Assembly: GCA_900770515.1 (NCBI GenBank)
Contig: CAAHDP010000157.1
Location: 1 to 11,324 of the forward strand
Direction: 5' to 3'
From: an uncultured Prevotella sp.
GTDB lineage: Bacteria > Bacteroidota > Bacteroidia > Bacteroidales > Bacteroidaceae
DNA: 11,324 bases
Part shown: positions 7,395-11,324 of the stretch, in pieces
Layout: each line of letters opens with the position of its first letter
Numbering within the stretch: the first letter of the stretch is position 1
The notes under the pieces: model-generated
Databases searched by the model: none
Told to the model about the DNA's origin: nothing
What the model saw: only the letters and a program-made list of their open reading frames with translations
Program-made: the position numbers and the translations under genes

Positions 7395-8263
7395 TATTTT
7401 TCGATTCTGATGATGTATTCACTCATGAAGCTGGCACCTGGCTGCAGGCTGTTCATCATGTACTTATCCTTGAATTCACCGGTATATTCAGCCCAGTCGC
7501 AGGTTCCGAACCATGGTTCGATGCAGACGAATGGAGCGTGGTTGCCCGGATTCCATACACCAACGGCAGGGGTCTTGAACTCTACGGTTACGTGTGGTTC
7601 GCCCTTCTCGTTGAGCAGGGAAATCTGCTTCACCTGGCTCTTGTCGAAGATGTAGGCATCATCAGCGAACGACTCGTCTGTTACCTCCAGGATACCGTTG
7701 TCGGTCTGTACGGTCTCGCGTGCGTTAGGGTCAACGCATCCACCGATGGTAGCGAAGAGGCGGGTAGGAGCCTCGTTGTCGAGCTTCAGGGTAGCCTTCA
7801 GCTTTTCGCCCTTCTCGCATCCTGGCACCTTGAATGCAGGGTGACCGCCAATCTGGAAGTAGATTACCTTGTCGTCGGTGTTCTCAACATGCCAGATAAC
7901 GTGGAGTTCGTTGCCGGCAAGGCGATATGAAACAGCGAGATTGAAGTGGAAAGGATAGTTCTTGAAGGTCTCCTCGTTGTCAATGAATGCGAAGGTAAGG
8001 CGGTCGCCGGTCTTGCCAACGAGCTTGAAGTCAACGAGCTTTCCGAAGCCGTGGCGAGGCTGTGTATACTCCTTGTCGTCGATGCGGTAGGTATCCTTCC
8101 ACAATCCACCTACGATAGGGAAGAGGAGAGGAGAGTGGCGTCCCCAGTATTCTGGGTCACCATCCCAGAGATATTCGTTACCATTTGCATCCTTGATGCT
8201 CTGAAGTTCTGCACCGAGAGAAGAAATCTCAACAGTGAGCTGATCGTTTTTAATTTGTTCCAT
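7394..8263 (-). CDS. Aldose 1-epimerase family protein (LacX-like)
   Basis: This is a galactose-mutarotase-like beta-sandwich protein of 289 residues, with no signal peptide, so probably cytoplasmic. Members interconvert the anomers of aldoses or act on phosphorylated sugars. Likely active-site residues are H71 in PRHGFGK, H141 in the GGHPAF motif and E249 in CIEPWFGTCD; together with the early SPLLFPIVGGLW segment they fit the LacX branch rather than classical GalM. The ATG at 8263 is the only sensible start and is preceded by a leader of about 60 bases with a matching Bacteroidetes promoter. It is the first gene of a two-gene unit and its stop overlaps the OPT start. The exact sugar substrate is unknown; no sugar-catabolic gene is adjacent. 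Confidence 0.93.
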   Translation of the reverse strand: MEQIKNDQLTVEISSLGAELQSIKDANGNEYLWDGDPEYWGRHSPLLFPIVGGLWKDTYRIDDKEYTQPRHGFGKLVDFKLVGKTGDRLTFAFIDNEETFKNYPFHFNLAVSYRLAGNELHVIWHVENTDDKVIYFQIGGHPAFKVPGCEKGEKLKATLKLDNEAPTRLFATIGGCVDPNARETVQTDNGILEVTDESFADDAYIFDKSQVKQISLLNEKGEPHVTVEFKTPAVGVWNPGNHAPFVCIEPWFGTCDWAEYTGEFKDKYMMNSLQPGASFMSEYIIRIEK

Positions 8264-8328
8264 AGTTACAAAACGTTTATTGTTTAGTTAATATTATTGA
8301 GTCGACTTATCTTGTACAAAAGATATTG

Positions 8329-8359
8329 CAAAGGTACTATTTATTTTCGTAAAGTGCAA
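8329..8359 (-). promoter_or_regulatory. Bacteroidetes-type promoter for the epimerase-OPT operon
   Basis: Reading the minus strand, a -7 box TACCTTTG (8336-8329) matches TAnnTTTG exactly, and CTTG (8359-8356) stands 19 bases upstream as a -33 element. Transcription would start near 8322, giving an AT-rich leader of about 60 bases before the ATG at 8263. Confidence 0.7.
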
Positions 8360-8431
8360 GAATCGGGCAGTTTTTCTCGATTGTAACAAGATATTTATGC
8401 GATTTTATTAGCTTATTTCGATTTTTTGCAG

Positions 8432-8439
8432 TACTTTTG
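8432..8439 (+). promoter_or_regulatory. -7 promoter box for the EamA transporter gene
   Basis: TACTTTTG matches the Bacteroidetes -7 consensus TAnnTTTG. No clear TTG stands at the usual -33 distance; the bases there read like TTAG, so the -33 half is weak. The predicted leader to the ATG at 8516 is about 70 bases, AT-rich and purine-rich before the gene. The 252-base gap 8264-8515 holds this box, the divergent epimerase promoter and nothing else I can support. Confidence 0.6.
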
Positions 8440-8515
8440 CAGCCCGAAACGAGTGGATATTTATAAAAATATTAATAAGGAATAAGAAAAACTTAGTAAA
8501 AAGCGTTTAATTCAA

Positions 8516-9394
8516 ATGACAAGCAGTAATAAAGTGAAAGGCTTTGCGGCGGGAGTTATTGCCGCTGTGTGTTATGGTACCAATCCATTGGGTACTTTGG
8601 AGCTCTATGGTGACGGATTCAATTCCAGTTCGGTGCTCATCTATCGCTATCTCCTGGCGGTATTGATGTTTGCCGTGGTGATGCTGTTCCGCAAGGAGAG
8701 CTTTAAGGTAAAGTGGGGACACCTGATCCGTCTTGCCACGTTGGGCTGTATGTTCTCCCTCTCATCAGCTACGCTTTATGTCAGTTTCCATTATATGGCG
8801 GCAGGTATTGCCAGCACCATCCTCTTCGTCTATCCCATCATGACGGCGATACTGATGACGGTGTTCTTCCATGAGAAGGTGACGTGGACCACCACGCTCG
8901 CCATTTTGCTGGCTGTATCGGGTGTAGGCTTGCTCTATCAGGGTGACGGCAACGACAAGTTGAGCACGGCTGGTTTTGCGCTGGTGATGTGTTCTTCCCT
9001 GCTTTATGCGCTCTATATCATCTCGGTGAACCAGTGGAAGAATCCGGGCATGTCGAACATCAAGTTCACCTTCTATATCCTGGTATTCGGACTCATCACG
9101 ATGCTTGTCTATTCGTTCATTGCGGGCGAGAAAATCCAGATGCTTCAAACTCCGATGCATTGGATCTATGCTGCGCAGCTAGCGTTGCTGCCAACGGTAT
9201 TGTCGCTTTTCTTCATGACCATCTCCATCAATCTCATCGGCAGTACGCCAGCTGCCATCATGGGTGCCCTGGAGCCAGTAACGGCAGTCATCATCGGTGT
9301 CTGTATCTTCGGCGAGAGCTTCTCCCTGCAGCTAGCCATCGGCATCCTCGCCATCCTGGCTGGTGTAACGATAATTATCGCCAGGAAGAAATAA
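8516..9394 (+). CDS. EamA/DMT-superfamily transporter
   Basis: This 292-residue inner-membrane protein has ten predicted hydrophobic helices in two EamA repeats (about 8-140 and 152-289). It belongs to the drug/metabolite transporter superfamily, whose members mostly export amino acids or other metabolites. Family marks include the first-helix GVIAAVCYGTNP, the helix AAGIASTILFVYPIMTAIL near 95-113, and in the second repeat ALEPVTAVIIGVCIFGE near 251-267. The protein ends in a short basic tail, ARKK. The ATG at 8516 directly precedes a short polar leader and the first helix. It is transcribed alone, with its own -7 box and terminator, divergently from the epimerase operon and convergently with the LysR gene. 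Substrate is unknown; regulation by the neighbouring LysR protein is only a guess. Confidence 0.92.
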   Translation: MTSSNKVKGFAAGVIAAVCYGTNPLGTLELYGDGFNSSSVLIYRYLLAVLMFAVVMLFRKESFKVKWGHLIRLATLGCMFSLSSATLYVSFHYMAAGIASTILFVYPIMTAILMTVFFHEKVTWTTTLAILLAVSGVGLLYQGDGNDKLSTAGFALVMCSSLLYALYIISVNQWKNPGMSNIKFTFYILVFGLITMLVYSFIAGEKIQMLQTPMHWIYAAQLALLPTVLSLFFMTISINLIGSTPAAIMGALEPVTAVIIGVCIFGESFSLQLAIGILAILAGVTIIIARKK

Positions 9395-9430
9395 GCTTTT
9401 CTTTCGGAATGAATGGTATATATAAAATAC

Positions 9431-9470
9431 AAGGCTGCCTCCGCAATGATGTCGGAGACAGCCTTTTTTT
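9431..9470 (+). terminator. Intrinsic terminator after the EamA gene
   Basis: AAGGCTG-C-CTCCG (9431-9443) pairs with CGGAG-A-CAGCCTT (9453-9465), with one C-A mismatch and a 9-base loop, followed by a T-run to 9470. It lies 36 bases after the stop. The stem would also form in the converging lysR transcript, but the T-rich stretch on that side is interrupted, so bidirectional use is possible but less certain. Confidence 0.88.
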
Positions 9471-9505
9471 AGATTGAATTATAACCTTTCCCTTTAATTT
9501 CTGTT

Positions 9506-10417
9506 TTATCTTAAGATATCCTTCAGCGCAAAGTTGGCGAGGATACTGGTGCTCTGACTCAGCATGCGGATAAATTCCTGGGCAGAGTTCTTCATGTAGG
9601 CATCCTTCAGGATGTGGATGCAGCCATCCATCTCGTTGTCGGCAGCATCTATCGGAATCGCCTTCATGCCACTCTCCAGGATGGTGGTTGATTCTGAGAG
9701 CACACTGACCAGATTGCTGCGATGCAGGAGGTCGAAGATGATGTTCACATTATTTACTTCTACCATGATCTTGAAATCGAGGTCCTTGCCGTCTATCAGA
9801 TAGTCGAAGGCGTTGCGAGCCTGCAGACCCTTGCATGGAAGGATGAGGTCGTAGCGCTCCAGTTCTGAGAGCTTGATGGAGGAGAGGCGTGCCAGGGGAT
9901 GGTTCTCGTTCACGATTGCCGCTAGACGGTTGCTGAAGATGGCACGGCTGTCTATCGCCTTGTCTGTCTTGAGTGGCTTGAAGGTAAGCGCCAGGTCGAG
10001 TTCACGCTTCTTCAAGCCGTCCATCAGCTCCTGCATCGAACGGTACTGGATGTTCAGCTTCACGTGAGGATAAGCGTGGAGGAAGGCGATGAGCGTCTCT
10101 GCCATGATGTTGCTGAAGGAGTAGGTAACGCCGATGTTCAGTTCGCCGGTGAGCATCTCCTTCAGGTCGTTCATGTGGTCAACGCACGCCATGGTGCAGT
10201 TTACCGCATTCTGAGCGTAAGGCAGGAGTTCCTTTCCTGCTTCTGTAAGATAAACCTCATGCGAGTTCCGCTCGAAGAGTGGCAATCCAATCTCCTGCTC
10301 CAGATGCGAAATCTGTTGCGAAAGGGTGCTCTGCGTGATGTAGAGCTTGCGCGATGCCTCCGAGAAATTGAGCGTCTCGGCTACCTTCAAGAAGTATTTC
10401 AGTTGTCGTATTTCCAT
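9506..10417 (-). CDS. LysR-family transcriptional regulator
   Basis: This 303-residue DNA-binding regulator has a winged helix-turn-helix at residues 1-60: MEIRQLKYFLKVAE, FSEASRKLYITQSTLSQQISHLE with the recognition helix near 28-40, then GLPLFERNSHEVYLTEAGKELL. A linker helix (about 60-90) and an inducer-binding domain (about 90-295) follow. The family normally acts as tetramers and binds T-N11-A type palindromes, often repressing its own gene. The ATG at 10417 gives the canonical N-terminus; AGGAAA just upstream resembles a ribosome site. It has its own promoter (10476-10506), overlapped by an inverted repeat. Its neighbours are two putative exporters, ThrE-like upstream and EamA downstream, which may be its targets. 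Its effector is not readable; the N-terminal half resembles CynR/CatM-type members. Confidence 0.95.
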   Translation of the reverse strand: MEIRQLKYFLKVAETLNFSEASRKLYITQSTLSQQISHLEQEIGLPLFERNSHEVYLTEAGKELLPYAQNAVNCTMACVDHMNDLKEMLTGELNIGVTYSFSNIMAETLIAFLHAYPHVKLNIQYRSMQELMDGLKKRELDLALTFKPLKTDKAIDSRAIFSNRLAAIVNENHPLARLSSIKLSELERYDLILPCKGLQARNAFDYLIDGKDLDFKIMVEVNNVNIIFDLLHRSNLVSVLSESTTILESGMKAIPIDAADNEMDGCIHILKDAYMKNSAQEFIRMLSQSTSILANFALKDILR

Positions 10418-10434
10418 TATTTTCCTTTTTTTAT

Positions 10435-10463
10435 GGCTATCGGTTTCAGAGATAGCCGATAGC
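10435..10463 (-). promoter_or_regulatory. Mutually exclusive hairpins in the lysR leader
   Basis: On the minus strand the leader contains GCTATCGG (10463-10456) pairing perfectly with CCGATAGC (10443-10436). Alternatively GGCTATC (10457-10451) pairs with GATAGCC (10441-10435). Both 5' arms compete for the same 3' arm. The element lies between the predicted start of transcription and the ATG, 17 bases before the ATG, and could equally be read as a DNA operator. No T-run follows it on the minus strand, so it is not a terminator in that direction. Confidence 0.5.
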
Positions 10464-10475
10464 TTGTTTCCGCTG

Positions 10476-10506
10476 CAAAGATAATGTATTTATTTCGAAA
10501 TCCAAG
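10476..10506 (-). promoter_or_regulatory. Bacteroidetes-type promoter of the lysR gene
   Basis: On the minus strand TATCTTTG (10483-10476) matches TAnnTTTG exactly and CTTG (10506-10503) lies 19 bases upstream, the same layout as the epimerase operon promoter. Transcription would begin near 10470, about 50 bases before the ATG. Confidence 0.7.
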
Positions 10507-10533
10507 AATTTGGGATAAAAATATCCCATATTC
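10506..10533. promoter_or_regulatory. Inverted repeat at the lysR -33 region, possible operator
   Basis: GAATTTGGGATA (10506-10517) and TATCCCATATTC (10522-10533) are 12-base inverted arms with one mismatch around AAAA. The repeat touches the -33 CTTG of the lysR promoter and lies 20 bases past the upstream gene's stop codon. It suits an autoregulatory LysR-binding site. It could instead be a weak terminator for the upstream exporter gene, though no good T-run follows. Confidence 0.5.
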
Positions 10534-10552
10534 TCAAATTTCCAATCTTGCA

Positions 10553-11324
10553 TTACTTGATTTCCACTTCGTGCAAATCCACAAATTCGCCATTCTTCTT
10601 CTTTCTCTCCACCAGCATATTGAGAAGCTTGCGCTTGCGGTTGTCGGCAATGAAGCGACGGAAGAAGACGTTTGGAATCGCAACACCCAGGGCGATGCAG
10701 ATGATGGCGAGCGATGCCTTGATGAGGTTGTTCATACCCACGGTTACCTCGCCTACCACACCGTGCATGTCGATGAAGGCAAAGAGGGCGCGATACATCA
10801 ATACTCCAGGTACCATTGGGATGACACTAGGGATGGTGATGCACTGGTGAGGGGTGTGGAACCAGTGGCGAGCCTTGATGACGATGACGCTGATGAGCGC
10901 AGAACCGGCAAGCGAACCGATGCTCAAGCCCATGTCGAGACCGATGTTGCCATTGGATGGACCTAGATTGACGAAGTTGCGGAAGCAAACGGCGATGATA
11001 CCGCCCACAGCCACTGCCGGCAACAGTCTTCTAGGGATGCTGAAGATGGTAGAGAAGCCCATCGCCGATACGGCTGCCGCAATGGCGAACTCCCAGTATT
11101 CGTGGTGAGGAGTCATGGTAAGATCCTTCACGAAGTTGTCGATGTGGCATACCTGGATGGCGAAGGCGATACCGAACGCCATTGCAAAGATCATCAGCAG
11201 CGTGTTCAGGGCACGAACCATTCCCACCTCGATGTAGCCGTCGAGCATGTCGCTCACGAAGTTGATCAGCGGAACTCCCGGCACGATGAAGAGGGCGCAC
11301 GCCATCAACGGGTGCCAAGGGGTA
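10553..11324 (-). CDS. ThrE-type threonine/serine exporter, 3' part
   Basis: This is the C-terminal portion of an inner-membrane exporter of the ThrE (YjjP/YjjB-like) family, which excretes threonine and serine. The reading frame stays open to the window edge (TPWHPL before the first internal Met), so the true start lies beyond 11324. The visible part begins with the end of the ThrE_1 (DUF1212) half, marked by PGVPLINFVSDMLDGY, then two or more helices to about fragment residue 58. A short loop leads to the ThrE_2 (DUF3815-like) half from about residue 70, with GPSNGNIGLDMGLSIGSLAG and IPSVIPMVPGVLMYRALF. A basic tail, RKRKLLNMLVERKKKNGEF, ends the protein. The two halves are thus fused, unlike the separate E. 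coli YjjP and YjjB. LysR follows on the same strand after 135 bases but has its own promoter. Confidence 0.9.
   Translation of the reverse strand, partial: TPWHPLMACALFIVPGVPLINFVSDMLDGYIEVGMVRALNTLLMIFAMAFGIAFAIQVCHIDNFVKDLTMTPHHEYWEFAIAAAVSAMGFSTIFSIPRRLLPAVAVGGIIAVCFRNFVNLGPSNGNIGLDMGLSIGSLAGSALISVIVIKARHWFHTPHQCITIPSVIPMVPGVLMYRALFAFIDMHGVVGEVTVGMNNLIKASLAIICIALGVAIPNVFFRRFIADNRKRKLLNMLVERKKKNGEFVDLHEVEIK

Noticed and set aside
8457..8472. AT-rich near-palindrome in the EamA leader
   Set aside because: ATATTT and AAATAT arms in a strongly AT-rich leader are expected by chance, and no T-run or conserved neighbour supports a function.
10484..10966. Open frame of 160 codons on the plus strand over the ThrE end and lysR promoter
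   Set aside because: It runs antisense to conserved ThrE sequence and through the lysR promoter. The Asp/His/Glu-rich product matches nothing I recognise.
1..11324. A new defence, mobile or biosynthetic system, CRISPR array, IS or tRNA/rRNA
   Set aside because: All large frames belong to known housekeeping or transport families, and I found no transposase, integrase, spacer-repeat array, direct-repeat att sites or tRNA-like cloverleaf by eye.

Overview
The window looks like a chromosomal stretch of a Prevotella/Segatella-type member of the Bacteroidales. Three signs point there: the protein sequences; start codons mostly without a clear Shine-Dalgarno; and three intergenic copies of the Bacteroidetes sigma -7 box TAnnTTTG. 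The assignment to phylum is firm. The assignment to genus is inference.

Layout. The left part (10-5208, + strand) holds prfC (peptide chain release factor 3), a CBS-domain ClC chloride channel/transporter, fmt (Met-tRNA formyltransferase) and a TsaC/Sua5-type threonylcarbamoyl-AMP synthase. No promoter was seen between them, and the run ends in a strong intrinsic terminator at 5243-5278. They may be one transcription unit centred on translation, with ClC as a membrane passenger. The middle part (5415-8263, - strand) is a two-gene operon, a LacX-like aldose 1-epimerase followed by an OPT-family transporter, joined by a one-base TAATG overlap and preceded by a good promoter. The right part has an EamA/DMT exporter on the + strand (8516-9394), closed by a strong terminator. 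On the - strand are a LysR-type regulator (9506-10417) and, upstream of it, the 3' portion of a ThrE-type threonine/serine exporter cut by the window edge.

How the genes work together. RF3, Fmt and TsaC act at termination, initiation and tRNA modification. The epimerase and OPT carrier are probably made together, but their shared purpose is unclear. The LysR regulator sits between two putative metabolite exporters and may control one of them or itself.

The genes are ordinary and intact, and I do not see a clear new defence, mobile or biosynthetic system. The less explained material is intergenic. Two gaps flanking fmt carry degenerate 7-bp periodic repeats, one of which runs into the tsaC start codon. 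A long inverted repeat with a GTGACA hexamer tail lies between the two convergent left-hand units. The lysR promoter and leader carry an inverted repeat and two mutually exclusive hairpins. No gene-free stretch exceeds 300 bases; the longest are 8264-8515 and 5209-5414.
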